Source: Leucobacter sp. G161
GTDB lineage: Bacteria; Actinomycetota; Actinomycetes; Actinomycetales; Microbacteriaceae
Direction of reading: 5' to 3'
Length of the DNA stretch: 64,000 bases
Assembly: GCF_001482305.1 (NCBI RefSeq)
Contig: NZ_LOHP01000061.1
Location: 22,707 to 86,706, forward strand
The translations under genes and the position numbers were made by a program. Position 1 is the stretch's first letter; every line of letters begins with the position of its first letter. Below are positions 1 to 8,828 of the stretch, piece by piece. The notes below the pieces were generated by a model. It searched no databases and was not told the origin of the DNA. It worked only from the letters and a program-made list of their open reading frames with translations.

Positions 1-2
1 TG

Positions 3-893
3 TGCGTGTTCGCCGTCGTCGCGGTCGCGCCGATTCTCCATCACGGCACGACGAGCTACGCGAACGTGTTTGGCCCGCTCATCGGCGGGGTGTTCGCGTT
101 CGGGATCTCCCGCGGTTACCTCCAGCTGCTCCACGAAGCCGCCGAACGCGAGCGGCTCGTCGCCTCCCTGAGGCTCGCACAGACCGAAATGGCTGAGCTG
201 CAGGACGAGCTCGCCGTCGCCCAGCGCGAGGCCGGCGCGATCGCTGAGCGGACACGCATCTCGCGCGACATTCACGACACGATCGCGCAGGCGCTCTCGT
301 CGATCCGGTTGCTCGCGCACGCCGGAAGCAACCGCACGAGCGACCCCGCCGCCGAGCTCGCCCTCACCCAGGTCGAGACGCTCGCCGGCGACAGTCTCGC
401 CGACGTGCGCAGGATCGTCGCCGAGCTCGTCCCCGCCGAGCTTGAGGACGGAGCGCTCACCTCAGCGCTGCAGCGCATGCTCGACCGGGCACACGAGGAG
501 ACAGGGATCCGAGCTGAGCTGCACGTCGATGACACCCTGCCGTTACTCCCGACCGAGATCGAGGTGGGCCTGTTGCGGTCGGCGCAGTCGGCGCTCGCCA
601 ATGTGCGCGTTCATGCTCAGGCAAGCCGCGTCGTGCTCAGCCTCATCGACGCGGGCGATTCGGTGCGCATGGACGTGATCGACGACGGCACGGGCTTCGA
701 CGCTTCGGCGTGGGAGAGAAGCCCTGTCGCGACCGCCGGATCGTCGAGCTACGGGCTGCGCTTCATGCGGGACCGGCTGCGCGAACTCGGCGGCGGGCTC
801 GACGTTGAGAGCTCCCCGGGCGAGGGCACCGCTATCTCGGCGCACCTGCCGATCCACATCGACCAGGCCACTGTTCCCAAGGAGACCCCATGA
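3..893 (+). CDS. Two-component sensor histidine kinase, 5' end outside window
   Basis: Sensor kinase that should autophosphorylate on histidine and pass phosphate to the response regulator encoded next. The visible part begins in membrane-like sequence (about residues 1-40), then a helical linker, then a HisKA_3 dimerisation domain with phosphoacceptor H90 in [10 protein letters not shown], and a C-terminal HATPase domain with G boxes DDGTGFD and the GLRFMRDR region. This is the NarL/DesK/LiaS class. The frame is open to the window edge, so the N-terminal sensor region is missing and the GTG at base 6 is probably not the real start. Its TGA overlaps the next ATG (ATGA), which points to translational coupling. 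The stimulus cannot be read from the sequence. Confidence 0.9.
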   Translation, partial: CVFAVVAVAPILHHGTTSYANVFGPLIGGVFAFGISRGYLQLLHEAAERERLVASLRLAQTEMAELQDELAVAQREAGAIAERTRISRDIHDTIAQALSSIRLLAHAGSNRTSDPAAELALTQVETLAGDSLADVRRIVAELVPAELEDGALTSALQRMLDRAHEETGIRAELHVDDTLPLLPTEIEVGLLRSAQSALANVRVHAQASRVVLSLIDAGDSVRMDVIDDGTGFDASAWERSPVATAGSSSYGLRFMRDRLRELGGGLDVESSPGEGTAISAHLPIHIDQATVPKETP

Positions 894-1510
894 CCATCAC
901 CGTGCTGCTCGTCGACGACCACCCGGTCGTGCGCAGCGGGCTCCGCGCAGTGCTCGACACTGGCGACAGCGTCGCCGTGGTCGGAGAGGCTGCAACGGGC
1001 GAGGCAGCCATCGCGCTCGCCGAGCAGCTGCGGCCAGACGTCGTGCTCTGCGACCTGCGACTCGGCGCAGGGATCGACGGGATCGAGACAACAGCGGCGC
1101 TGCGCGCCCTCGACCCGGCACCTGCCGTGCTCATTCTCACGACCTTTGACCGGGACGCCGAGATCCTCGGAGCCATCGAGGCGGGTGCCGCGGGATACCT
1201 GCTGAAGGACGTCGCCCCAGAAACCATCGTCGAGGGCATCGAGCGCGCGGCCGCAGGCGACATGTTCCTCACGCCCGACATCGCATCGCGCGTACTCAAG
1301 GGCATGCGCGATCCGCTCCCCAAGCTCACCGAGCGCGAGGTTGAGGTGCTGCGGCTCCTCGCGACCGGTGCCGCGAACCGTGAGGTCGCCCGCGCACTGT
1401 TTGTGACCGAGGCAACCGTCAAGAGCCACGTCGCGCATATCTTCACGAAGCTCGACGTCGACAGCCGATCCCGCGCGATCCACGTCGCCAGGGAAACCGG
1501 CCTGATCTAG
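890..1510 (+). CDS. LuxR/NarL-family response regulator
   Basis: DNA-binding output protein of the kinase directly upstream. The receiver domain (about 1-120) has the acidic pair DD9-10, phosphoacceptor D55 (LCDLRLGA), a conserved Thr in LILTTFD and K106 in GYLLKDV. The C-terminal LuxR-type helix-turn-helix (about 145-200) carries [15 protein letters not shown] and [13 protein letters not shown]. At 206 residues it has the normal length. The start overlaps the kinase stop by four bases, so the pair is one transcription unit. Its targets are not evident; the next gene, a DUF2871 membrane protein 86 bp downstream, is a candidate by position only. Confidence 0.95.
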   Translation: MTITVLLVDDHPVVRSGLRAVLDTGDSVAVVGEAATGEAAIALAEQLRPDVVLCDLRLGAGIDGIETTAALRALDPAPAVLILTTFDRDAEILGAIEAGAAGYLLKDVAPETIVEGIERAAAGDMFLTPDIASRVLKGMRDPLPKLTEREVEVLRLLATGAANREVARALFVTEATVKSHVAHIFTKLDVDSRSRAIHVARETGLI

Positions 1511-1596
1511 CCCCGCCGTCGGCCCACTGCCTGGCAGCGCTGATTACTGCGCCCAAAAACTCACCACCACACCATCGTTCTTGAAAGGACACCATC

Positions 1597-2016
1597 ATGA
1601 AGAAACTGCTCAACGCCTCGTTCATCTACATGCTCGTTGGGGTCGCCTCGGGCCTCTTCTACCGCGAGTTCACCAAGCTCAACGATTTCCCGGAGGGGCA
1701 GTTCACCCAGCTCGGGCTCGCACACACGCACCTGCTCACGCTCGGGTTCATCGTGCTCCTCATCGTGCTCGGACTCGAGAAGGTGTTCACGATCTCAGCG
1801 AGCCCGAAGCTCTTCGCCTGGTTCTTCTGGCTCTACAACGCGGGCGTTGTGCTCACTTCGGCAATGCTCATCTGGCACGGCAGCCTCACTGTGCTCGGTG
1901 AGGAATCCACGAAGATGATCTCGGGGATCGCCGGCCTCGGCCACATGTTCCTCGCTGCGGGAATGATTGTGCTCTTCGTGGCGCTGCGTCGCGCGGTGGT
2001 GCGGGAGCGCGTCTAA
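1597..2016 (+). CDS. DUF2871 family membrane protein
   Basis: Small integral membrane protein of 139 residues with four predicted transmembrane helices, matching in length and sequence style the actinobacterial DUF2871 family. The function is unknown. Conserved-looking polar residues inside helices include the HTHLL histidines, a Trp-His in LIWHGS and the GLGH histidine, which could bind a metal or haem, but this is inference. The ATG is preceded by GAAAGGACACC, a good ribosome binding site. It follows the two-component genes by 86 bp and could be in their operon or regulon. Confidence 0.85.
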   Translation: MKKLLNASFIYMLVGVASGLFYREFTKLNDFPEGQFTQLGLAHTHLLTLGFIVLLIVLGLEKVFTISASPKLFAWFFWLYNAGVVLTSAMLIWHGSLTVLGEESTKMISGIAGLGHMFLAAGMIVLFVALRRAVVRERV

Positions 2017-2077
2017 GCTTGCGGTCACGCGGTCGGCGGCGGCGAAGAGCCGCCGACCCCCAGCCGGAGGTATTCGC

Positions 2078-2596
2078 ATGAACGGCCCGATCAAGACTGT
2101 CACCGTCGCCACCGCTGGTGCGCTGCTCGGGCTCGCGATGGTGCTGGTAGCTGGGATCCTCGCCGTGCACAAGGAACTCCTGCCGGCCGGCGGCCGGGTC
2201 AATCTTCTCGCGACGGAGACGATCGCAGCCGGCGTGCCAGTGCGGCCGGTCCTGCCCGTAGCTCTCCTCGCGCTGCTCTGTGCCGCCTGTGCCCTCTTTC
2301 TCGTGTGGGTGACACTCAGACGGAGCCGGGCAACGGCGACAGCGCTGACGGGAGGGTTCACCGTGGCCGTGGCGCTTGCCGGAGGCTGGGGCCTGGCCAC
2401 CGGTCCCGCCGTCGGTATCGAGTACGCGCTGTTCGCGCCGATCTCGCTTGGTGCAGAGTTCGGTCTGCGCACCTGGGTGAACGCCGCAAGCCTTGAGCCA
2501 GGGGGGTGGGCCGCCGCGATCATTGCGTGCGGCGCACTGTGGTTCACCCGCGCAAGAACCAGCACCTCTACTCTTTCCACTGTGGAAAACCAGTGA
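2078..2596 (+). CDS. Hypothetical membrane protein
   Basis: Unrecognised 172-residue membrane protein with about four hydrophobic helices (residues about 8-30, 55-80, 90-110, 143-160) and a short polar C-terminal tail. The ATG was chosen because CGGAGG lies 9 bases before it; the frame is open further upstream, but that stretch runs into the preceding gene and is not protein-like. No catalytic motif is visible. Its last codons contain one half of a twin palindrome (TTTCC-N5-GGAAA) that seems to be an operator for the next gene. Confidence 0.75.
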   Translation: MNGPIKTVTVATAGALLGLAMVLVAGILAVHKELLPAGGRVNLLATETIAAGVPVRPVLPVALLALLCAACALFLVWVTLRRSRATATALTGGFTVAVALAGGWGLATGPAVGIEYALFAPISLGAEFGLRTWVNAASLEPGGWAAAIIACGALWFTRARTSTSTLSTVENQ

Positions 2597-2616
2597 TCCT
2601 CTTTCCGGTATGGAAA
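2574..2616. promoter_or_regulatory. Twin palindromic operator, TTTCC-N5-GGAAA twice
   Basis: Two 15-bp palindromes with identical arms, TTTCCACTGTGGAAA (2574-2588) and TTTCCGGTATGGAAA (2602-2616), lie 28 bp apart centre to centre. The second covers the ATG of the next membrane protein. Identical arms with different middles are what a dimeric winged-helix repressor recognises. The likely binder is the winged-helix protein encoded at the end of this two-gene unit, giving autoregulation. This is inferred from sequence symmetry and gene context only. Confidence 0.6.
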
Positions 2617-3062
2617 AAGAGCCCGCTCCCGCCGAGTCTCTGACCGCACTCGAAGCCACGAGACAGCTCAATGCCAAGCGGCTCCAGCGCCCCAAGCGCT
2701 ACTGGACGATGCTCGGCCTCATGCTCGCGGTGTTCGCACTCATGCCGTACATGCGCAATTGGCCGCCGATCCTCCAGTACATCACCCCGGTGATCCTCTT
2801 GCTCGGCATCGCCGCGTTTGCGGCGTGGAAGCAGCCGACCGCGGTGCGCAAGATCCGCCTCTCCGGCGGCATGAAGCTCACGCTCATCGGGTTCGCGCTG
2901 CTCGGCGGCATCCTTGGCGGGCTCAGCAACGCGCTGTACGCCGAGCACGGCTGGCGGTGGCTCCCAGCCACCGCAGCAGTGACACTGTTCATATTCGTAC
3001 GGTTTGGCGGCAGAGCGATGGACCGCTCCTGGGCGAGGCGGGCGAGCCGTGGCGAGCACTGA
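2610..3062 (+). CDS. Hypothetical membrane protein paired with winged-helix regulator
   Basis: Unrecognised 150-residue membrane protein. The N-terminal 35 residues are charged and cytoplasm-like, followed by about four hydrophobic helices (residues about 37-53, 57-75, 88-110, 118-135) and a basic tail. The start MEKEPAP is the best in-frame ATG after the upstream gene, although it has no Shine-Dalgarno and lies inside a palindromic operator. The next gene, a winged-helix regulator, overlaps its end by 14 bp. Membrane protein plus small winged-helix protein is a common actinobacterial pairing, but the role here is unknown. Confidence 0.7.
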   Translation: MEKEPAPAESLTALEATRQLNAKRLQRPKRYWTMLGLMLAVFALMPYMRNWPPILQYITPVILLLGIAAFAAWKQPTAVRKIRLSGGMKLTLIGFALLGGILGGLSNALYAEHGWRWLPATAAVTLFIFVRFGGRAMDRSWARRASRGEH

Positions 3063-3396
3063 CCACGCCGGGGCTCCTGGGGCTGGGCTCGACCCGGTGA
3101 TCCACCCGCTCCCCCGCCTACGGATCTGCGCGCTGCTCGACCCCGTGACCGAGGAGGAGTTCGGCGCGCTGCGCGACCTGCTCGGTGTCTCTGACTCGGC
3201 GCTGAGCAAGCAACTCGCCGCGCTGAGCGATGCCGAGTACACGGGCCAGCGCCGGGCGATCCGCGGGGGCCGAAGCCGCGTGTGGGTAAGGCTCACGCCG
3301 CGGGGACGCCGCGCCTTCCGCGCACACGTCGCCGCGCTCACCGAACTTGCCGCGATCCACCCGTCCGGCTCTGCCCAGCGCACCAACAAGGAATAG
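3049..3396 (+). CDS. Small winged-helix (MarR/ArsR-like) transcriptional regulator
   Basis: DNA-binding protein of 115 residues made almost wholly of one winged helix: helix region EEFGALRDLLGVSDSALSKQ, then wing strands RRAIRGGRSRVWVRLTPRG. The sequence fits the HTH_34-type winged-helix family often encoded beside a membrane protein. GTG at 3049 is chosen as start because it overlaps the upstream gene by 14 bp and gives a normal N-terminus; the frame is open back to 3004. It probably binds the twin palindrome at 2574-2616 and controls its own operon. No ligand pocket or metal site is recognisable. Confidence 0.8.
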   Translation: MASTDHAGAPGAGLDPVIHPLPRLRICALLDPVTEEEFGALRDLLGVSDSALSKQLAALSDAEYTGQRRAIRGGRSRVWVRLTPRGRRAFRAHVAALTELAAIHPSGSAQRTNKE

Positions 3397-3479
3397 ACAG
3401 GTACCCCCTGCCGCCTCCCGGCTCGCTGCCCTAGTGTGGAGACATCATCGTCCGCAGTTCGGGAGCACGGGGGCAGCAC

Positions 3480-4376
3480 ATGAGCACAGGCAGCATCGTC
3501 ATATCGGGTTCCTCAGGGCTGGTCGGAGGGGCACTCGTGCGCTCGCTCCGCGCGGACGACATCGAGGTCCTGCGGCTCGTCAGGCATGCACCCCGCGCCT
3601 CCGACGAGATCCGCTGGGACCCCGAGCGCCCGCTCGATCCCGCGGTGCTCGCCGGCGCGAGCGCTGTCGTGAACCTTAACGGGGCGAGTATCGGCAAGCT
3701 GCCGTGGACGAAGGGCTACCGTCAGCAGCTCATCGATTCCCGCATCGCATCCACGCGTACGATCGCGACCGCGATCCGCGAGCTCGGCGACGATGCACCG
3801 CACTTCGTCTCGGCCTCCGCGGTCGGCTTCTACGGCGACCGCCCGGCCGAACGCCTCACCGAAACCGACGTGCCGGGAGACACCTTCCTTGCCGAGCTCA
3901 GCGTCGACTGGGAGGCAGCCGCGCTCGAGGCCGGCCCCGCCGCGCGGGTCGCGCTGCTGCGCACGGCACCGATCCTGCACCCGCAGGGCGTGCTCAAGCC
4001 CCTCATGCTCCTCACCCGTCTCGGCGTGAGCGGACCGCTCGGCGGCGGGCGGCAAATCTGGCCGTGGATCTCCCTCCCCGATGAGGTTCGCGCGATCCGC
4101 CACGTCATCGATACAGGGCTCACCGGGCCCGTCAATCTCACCGGCCCAGAGGCCGCGAGCGCGAACGACATCGGCCGCGCGATCGCGGCGGAGCTCCGCA
4201 GGCCGTACCTCGTGCCAGCACCGAAGTGGGCGCTGCGACTCGCGCTGGGGCGTGACGCCGCCGACTCGTTACTGCTCAGCGATGCACGCGTCGTGCCCGC
4301 GGCACTGCAGGACTCGGGCTTCGATTTCGAGCACCCGACGGTCGCCGTCGCGGTGGCCGCGGCGCTCGCGAGCTAA
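3480..4376 (+). CDS. TIGR01777 family epimerase (SDR family, DUF1731 C-terminus)
   Basis: Atypical short-chain dehydrogenase/reductase of the YfcH/TIGR01777 type, 298 residues. The N-terminal Rossmann fold has the nucleotide-binding SGSSGLVGGALVRSL near residue 9; the SASAVGFYGDR segment corresponds to the family active-site region, and the last about 45 residues (PAPKWALRLALG...) match the DUF1731 tail. The substrate is not known for this family. The ATG has GGGGGCAG upstream. Its last four bases overlap convergently with the photolyase gene on the other strand. Confidence 0.9.
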   Translation: MSTGSIVISGSSGLVGGALVRSLRADDIEVLRLVRHAPRASDEIRWDPERPLDPAVLAGASAVVNLNGASIGKLPWTKGYRQQLIDSRIASTRTIATAIRELGDDAPHFVSASAVGFYGDRPAERLTETDVPGDTFLAELSVDWEAAALEAGPAARVALLRTAPILHPQGVLKPLMLLTRLGVSGPLGGGRQIWPWISLPDEVRAIRHVIDTGLTGPVNLTGPEAASANDIGRAIAAELRRPYLVPAPKWALRLALGRDAADSLLLSDARVVPAALQDSGFDFEHPTVAVAVAAALAS

Positions 4377-5776
4377 CCAGCCCCGCCTTCACCGCGCTCG
4401 CGCGGGGCGAGCTTGATCGATTCGTAGGCGGCGAGCGCCCGCACTCGCGTCTCGCGGAGGTCGACGAGCTGCGGCAACATCACCGACTCCGGGGCCCACC
4501 GGTCGACGTAGCGCCCCTCGGGATCGAACTTTTTCTGCTGCGTCTCCGGGTTGAAGACCCTGAAGTACGGTGCCGCATCGACCCCGCAGCCAGCGACCCA
4601 CTGCCAGTTGAACGGGTTGCTCGCGGTGTCGGCGTCAACGAGCGTGTCCCAGAACCAGGCCTCGCCGACGCGCCAGTCGGTGAGCAGGTTCTTCGTGAGG
4701 AACGACGCGGTGACCATGCGCACCCGGTTGTGCATGAAGCCGCTCTGCCACAGCTCTCGCATGCCCGCATCAACCACGCCGAAGCCAGTCTCGCCGCGCT
4801 GCCAGGCGGTGAGCTCGCGCGGATCGGGCCGTCGCCACGGGAATCCGTCGAACTGTGGGTTGAGGCCGCGCTCGTGCAGTCCAGGCGCGGCTTCACCGGC
4901 GGCGTCGAGGCCGGAGTGATGAAACAGCGTGTGCCACGCGAACTCGCGCCAGCCGAGCTCGGAGAGGAACATTCCGACGTCGACGCCGGTCTCCGTGGCC
5001 GCAGCGAGCGCCGTGTGCCAGACGGTGCGGGGGCTCATCTCGCCCCACCGGAGATACGGCGAGAGCTCTGACCCAACGTCTACTGCCGGGAAGTCCCTGC
5101 GCGCCCGATACTCGGGTGCGCGCTCCTCGAGGAAGCGGTCGAGGTGGGCAAGCGCAGTCTGCTCGCCGGGGATCCAACGGGCGGCCAGTCCGCCAGCCCA
5201 GTCAGGCGTGGTCGGCTGCAGCTCCCAACTGTCGAGGCTGTCGCTCGCGGGCTGGTGCGCGGCAGGCGTGAGCGTTTCGGGTGCCGGCAGCGGCTCGGCG
5301 GGAGCCGGCTGCGCGAGACAGGCACGCCAGAACGGGGTGTACACGCGGTACGGGGTGCCGGTCGCGGTGGCCACGGTCCCGGGCTCAAACAGCAGTCCGC
5401 CGTGGAATGAGTGTGCCGCGATCCCGCGCCCGCGCAGAGCGGCTTTGAGTCGCGCATCCAGGTGGCGTTCGGCGCCGTAGCGACGGTTCCACAGCACCCG
5501 ATCGGCTCCGCACTCGTCGACGACGTCGCCAACGACGCGTTCAGCGGGGCCGCTGCGCAGGACGAGCGGGACCCCCATCGCAGCGAGAGAAGCTCGCAGC
5601 TGGGCGAGCGACTCGTGCAGCCACCAGCGCGCCGCGCCGCCGAGCGGTCGGGTCTCCGCGGACTCTTCGTCGAGTACGTAGAGGGCAACCAGGCCGGCTG
5701 GATCCGCAGCCCCCGCCCTGAGCGCGGCGTGGTCTGCGAGCCTGAGGTCGTCCCGAAACCAGATGAGTGCTGTCAC
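4373..5776 (-). CDS. phr: Deoxyribodipyrimidine photolyase
   Basis: Light-driven repair enzyme that splits cyclobutane pyrimidine dimers using FAD. The 467-residue protein starts TALIWFRDDLRLADH, the hallmark N-terminus of the antenna-binding alpha/beta domain. The C-terminal FAD domain has LGWREFAWH, GVVDAGMRELWQSGFMHNR and DADTASNPFNWQWVAG. The GTG start at 5776 is preferred over the upstream in-frame codon: it begins the conserved domain, and a TATCCT box lies 6 nt upstream, the layout of a leaderless transcript. Convergent with the TIGR01777 gene by 4 bp. Confidence 0.95.
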   Translation of the reverse strand: MTALIWFRDDLRLADHAALRAGAADPAGLVALYVLDEESAETRPLGGAARWWLHESLAQLRASLAAMGVPLVLRSGPAERVVGDVVDECGADRVLWNRRYGAERHLDARLKAALRGRGIAAHSFHGGLLFEPGTVATATGTPYRVYTPFWRACLAQPAPAEPLPAPETLTPAAHQPASDSLDSWELQPTTPDWAGGLAARWIPGEQTALAHLDRFLEERAPEYRARRDFPAVDVGSELSPYLRWGEMSPRTVWHTALAAATETGVDVGMFLSELGWREFAWHTLFHHSGLDAAGEAAPGLHERGLNPQFDGFPWRRPDPRELTAWQRGETGFGVVDAGMRELWQSGFMHNRVRMVTASFLTKNLLTDWRVGEAWFWDTLVDADTASNPFNWQWVAGCGVDAAPYFRVFNPETQQKKFDPEGRYVDRWAPESVMLPQLVDLRETRVRALAAYESIKLAPRERGEGGAG

Positions 5777-5782
5777 CGCACC

Positions 5783-5788
5783 AGGATA
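5783..5788 (-). promoter_or_regulatory. -10 box of leaderless photolyase transcript
   Basis: TATCCT on the minus strand ends 6 nt before the photolyase GTG, and no Shine-Dalgarno lies between. This spacing matches leaderless actinobacterial transcripts. Confidence 0.5.
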
Positions 5789-5937
5789 CTCGCGGCACGT
5801 GTGCCTTGCATGAGGTGCACCCGGGCAACCTCGAACGGGGGTAAAAACCACACGATTGGCGACAAAGCCCGCACACCTTGCCCGTTTCTCGTGTTAAGTA
5901 GAGGTTCGACAGCTATGAACCAGACGAAGGAGTCACG

Positions 5938-6414
5938 ATGAGCGGTATCGACCTGTGGGGCACGGACGCAGCAACGCACGCTGAGGGATTCAACACTTGG
6001 CCGACGCTTGCAACGCAGGGGGTGAAGATCGTCGAGTTCGCTGACGACTTCACGCGGGCGGTGATCCGCATGGACATCACCGAGGAGAATGCGAACTACA
6101 TGGGTACCGCGTTCGGCGGCTCACTGTTCTCGATGCTCGATCCGTTCCTCGTGATCCTGTCAGTCAATCAGCTCGGCGGCGACTACGTCGTCTGGGATAA
6201 GGCGGCCGAGATCGAGTTCGTCGCCCCCGGTGTCGATTCGGTGCACGCAACCATCGAGATGCCTCCTGAGACCGTCGCCGAGCTGCGTGCGGCGGCGGAG
6301 GGCGGCAAGAAGGTACTGCGATGGTTCGAAATCCCAATCACCGCGAACGACGGCTCGCTCGTCGCGAACGTGCGTCGGCAGCTGTACGTGCGCGAGCGTC
6401 GCAAGGACGCCTAA
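5938..6414 (+). CDS. DUF4442 / hotdog-fold thioesterase-like protein
   Basis: Protein of 158 residues resembling the DUF4442 group of the hotdog fold (acyl-CoA thioesterase-like). The region ENANYMGTAFGGSLFSMLDP matches the central helix segment of hotdog enzymes, followed by strands around YVVWDKAAEIEFVAPG. The substrate is unknown. The ATG is preceded by GAAGGAGTCACG, a strong ribosome binding site. A GC-rich hairpin at 6425-6472 just after the stop is a likely terminator, so the gene seems to be transcribed alone. Confidence 0.8.
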   Translation: MSGIDLWGTDAATHAEGFNTWPTLATQGVKIVEFADDFTRAVIRMDITEENANYMGTAFGGSLFSMLDPFLVILSVNQLGGDYVVWDKAAEIEFVAPGVDSVHATIEMPPETVAELRAAAEGGKKVLRWFEIPITANDGSLVANVRRQLYVRERRKDA

Positions 6415-6424
6415 CACAGGCAGC

Positions 6425-6472
6425 GAGCGCGAGCCCGGCCCCGGCCTGCAGCCACGGCCCGGGTTCGCGCTC
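6425..6472 (+). terminator. Rho-independent-type terminator hairpin
   Basis: A 14-bp near-perfect stem (GAGCGCGAGCCCGG pairing with CCGGGTTCGCGCTC) begins 11 bp after the DUF4442 stop, followed by TGTGTTGT. The loop is GC-rich and the U-tract is weak, as is usual in high-GC actinobacteria. Confidence 0.65.
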
Positions 6473-6747
6473 TGTGTTGTCGAGCATGCGGCCACGCTGA
6501 TAGGGTTCGTTCGTGCAGTTTCGCAGCTGCCATCCCGCGTGTTCGACCGAAGTGAGGTGATATCCGTGACCAGTGACAGTTGTAGTCCTCGGCCGGATCT
6601 CGTGTTCGCCCGCTTCGCGCACCTCACGGCGTAGCGGCTCACTCGCCGTCCGGCTCCCTCTCGGGCGCCGCACTCGCATCGCGCCCGCATTCTGTTTTGC
6701 GTGCGCTGCGCTACCGCGTGCGCGCCCCACGGCGAAGGAGCGACGCC
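6473..6747 (+). promoter_or_regulatory. Long upstream region of mgtE, possible structured leader
   Basis: No gene fits here. The stretch between the DUF4442 terminator and mgtE is 275 bp, long for this compact genome. GTGAGGTG (6552-6559) can pair with CACCTCAC (6620-6627), closing a 60-nt loop, and further GC-rich stems are possible after it. A magnesium transporter is a typical target of Mg-sensing leaders, but the conserved M-box blocks are not recognisable, so this is only a candidate structured 5' UTR. Confidence 0.35.
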
Positions 6748-8136
6748 ATGACCATGCCACCCGCACAGACCCAGCCGGTCACGATCCAGCAGACGAAGAC
6801 GCAGGACGAACTCGTCGACAGCATCACCCAGCTGTACGCTGCCCGCGATCTCAGCGCGATCACTCGCGAGCTGAGTCCGGTGCTCGCGCCCGACATCATC
6901 CCGGTGTTCGAGCGGTTGAGCGGCAAGCAGCGCGCGGTGATGTACCGGCTGCTCCCGAAGGATCGGGCGGCGGAGGTCTTCGAGATCCTCGATCCCGCGC
7001 TGCAGAGCGACCTGCTCCACGGCCTGCAGGACGCGGAGGTCGCGCAGCTCTTTAGTGATCTCGACCACGACGACCGACTCTGGCTGCTCGACGAGGTACC
7101 CGCGGCGCTCGCGACCAGACTGCTGCGCGGCCTCCCGGAGCAGGAGCGCGTGCTCACCTCTGCGCTGCTCGGCTACCCGCAGGGCAGCGTCGGCCGGCGC
7201 ATGTCGCTCGAGTATGTGTCGACGCGGGCGAGCTTCACGGTCACGGAGACGATGGATCGGCTGCGCGAGCGGCTCGACGACGCCGAGACCGTGTACACGA
7301 TCCCGGTACTCGATGATTCACGCCACGTGGTCGGCGTCGTGAGCCTGCGCGAGCTGCTCGCGGCCGACGGCGCTCTGGTCATCGCTGACATGATGAACCC
7401 GGTGCACACGGCGGGCGCGATCGAGGACGCGGAGCAGGCTGCCAGGCGCTGTGCGGATCGCGCGCTGCTCGCTCTGCCGATCGTGGATCGGGAGGATCGC
7501 CTCGTGGGCATGCTCACGATCGATGACGCGACCCGTATCCTCGAGCACGAGGAGAGCGAGGACGCGGCGCGTCAGGGCGGCACCGAGCCGCTCCGCCGCC
7601 CGTACCTCTCGACGCCGGTCGGTGCGCTCGTGCGCTCGCGCGTGATCTGGCTGCTCGTGCTCGCGGTTGGCGCGACGCTCACCGTGCAGGTGCTGTCGGT
7701 GTTTGAGGCGACGATCGAGCAGGTCACCGTGCTTGCGCTCTTCGTGCCGCTGCTCATCGGCACGGGCGGCAACACCGGCAACCAGGCGGCGACGACCGTC
7801 ACGCGCGCCCTCGCGCTCGGCGACGTGGGATCGCGCGACTTCTGGCGAGTGCTCACCCGCGAGCTGCGCACGGGCGCGATGCTCGGGCTGCTGCTCGGCA
7901 CGCTCGGCTTCGCGATCGCAGGCGTTGCGTTCTCGGTCGAGATTGGGCTCGTCATCGGGCTGACACTGCTCGCAGTGTGTACCCTCGCGGCGGCGGTCGG
8001 CGGCTGCATGCCGCTGCTCGCGCGCGCGGTGAAGGTCGACCCGGCCGTGTTCTCGAACCCGTTCATCTCGACTTTCGTTGACGCGAGTGGCCTCATCATC
8101 TACTTCCTCATCGCGCGCACCGTCCTCGGGCTCTAG
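6748..8136 (+). CDS. mgtE: Magnesium transporter MgtE
   Basis: Mg2+-gated magnesium channel/transporter of the cytoplasmic membrane, 462 residues, normal length. Order: MgtE N domain (about 25-150, helical repeats such as LPKDRAAEVFEILD), a CBS pair (about 155-275) that senses Mg2+, and a five-helix membrane domain (about 300-462) with the signature GTGGNTGNQAATTVTRAL and a C-terminal ending in ASGLIIYFLIA. ATG 6748 is chosen for its GAAGGAG ribosome binding site; the frame is open further upstream. Regulation may lie in the 275-bp leader. Confidence 0.95.
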   Translation: MTMPPAQTQPVTIQQTKTQDELVDSITQLYAARDLSAITRELSPVLAPDIIPVFERLSGKQRAVMYRLLPKDRAAEVFEILDPALQSDLLHGLQDAEVAQLFSDLDHDDRLWLLDEVPAALATRLLRGLPEQERVLTSALLGYPQGSVGRRMSLEYVSTRASFTVTETMDRLRERLDDAETVYTIPVLDDSRHVVGVVSLRELLAADGALVIADMMNPVHTAGAIEDAEQAARRCADRALLALPIVDREDRLVGMLTIDDATRILEHEESEDAARQGGTEPLRRPYLSTPVGALVRSRVIWLLVLAVGATLTVQVLSVFEATIEQVTVLALFVPLLIGTGGNTGNQAATTVTRALALGDVGSRDFWRVLTRELRTGAMLGLLLGTLGFAIAGVAFSVEIGLVIGLTLLAVCTLAAAVGGCMPLLARAVKVDPAVFSNPFISTFVDASGLIIYFLIARTVLGL

Positions 8137-8150
8137 CGGGCAAGCCCCGC

Positions 8151-8639
8151 TCACCAGCTACCAAGGTCTGGGGTGCCAGCCGACCCCGCTTCGAGTACGC
8201 CCTGGACTGGTGACAGAAGCCGCCACTGGCCGCCGTCAGCGGTAAGGAACAGCATGACCTCCCCCTCGACGTCGAGCGGGTCGCCGTCAGGATAGAGCTC
8301 GCCACCCGTGCAGGTGATGGGGGTTGCGGCAACATCCAGGGAGGCGCCAACCTCGGCCGTTCCTTTGAGGACGCTCGTCACCGCGACCGTGTGAACCGCA
8401 GCCCGGTACCCGAACACGTCACGCGTGGTGGCGGCTGGAGCGACGTTCCCCTCGACAACGAGTTCCGCGTCGTCAAAGGCCTCCTGCGGGGCCGAGAAGC
8501 TCGCCCAGGAGATACAGCTCGTCGAGCTCGGCGAGCTCGGCCAGAGTCCGCACCCGGTGAGGGCCGCCCCGAGCGCCGCGGCAACCGCCGCACAGCTCAC
8601 GAATGTCACTCCCCTATGGCGCTGGGCGACGTGGCGCAT
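8151..8639 (-). CDS. Hypothetical lipoprotein
   Basis: Secreted, probably lipid-anchored protein of 162 residues. The N-terminus is a signal peptide ending in the lipobox LTGC (Cys about residue 30), followed by a Ser/Pro spacer. The mature part has a beta-rich pattern (DAELVVEGNV, YRAAVHTVAVTSVLKG, GEVMLFLT) seen in many small actinobacterial exported proteins of unknown function. It is convergent with mgtE (14 bp gap). The tandem CTGGCGGC repeat lies just upstream of its start. Confidence 0.75.
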   Translation of the reverse strand: MRHVAQRHRGVTFVSCAAVAAALGAALTGCGLWPSSPSSTSCISWASFSAPQEAFDDAELVVEGNVAPAATTRDVFGYRAAVHTVAVTSVLKGTAEVGASLDVAATPITCTGGELYPDGDPLDVEGEVMLFLTADGGQWRLLSPVQGVLEAGSAGTPDLGSW

Positions 8640-8656
8640 TGCGGGATCCCTTCGGT

Positions 8657-8684
8657 CTGGCGGCCTGGCGGCCTGGCGGCCTGG
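8657..8684. repeat. Tandem 8-bp repeat, CTGGCGGC x3.5
   Basis: Three full copies of CTGGCGGC plus a partial one, in the divergent region between the lipoprotein gene and the P-loop ATPase gene. The length may vary by replication slippage; no function is evident. Confidence 0.8.
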
Positions 8685-8828
8685 GCAGTCTGACGTTCGA
8701 TGAGCCTGGCGCTACGCGGATGCGCTGAGGCGTTGGCGCGGCGCGCAAGCGATCCAGCAGCCTGCCGTGGCCCCAATCTACCGGCGCCCCGGACCCCGGG
8801 CAACGCCCCGCCTGGAATACTTGTCCCC

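Noticed and set aside
6473..6747. M-box magnesium riboswitch
   Set aside because: The conserved M-box sequence blocks cannot be found; only a generic long leader can be supported.
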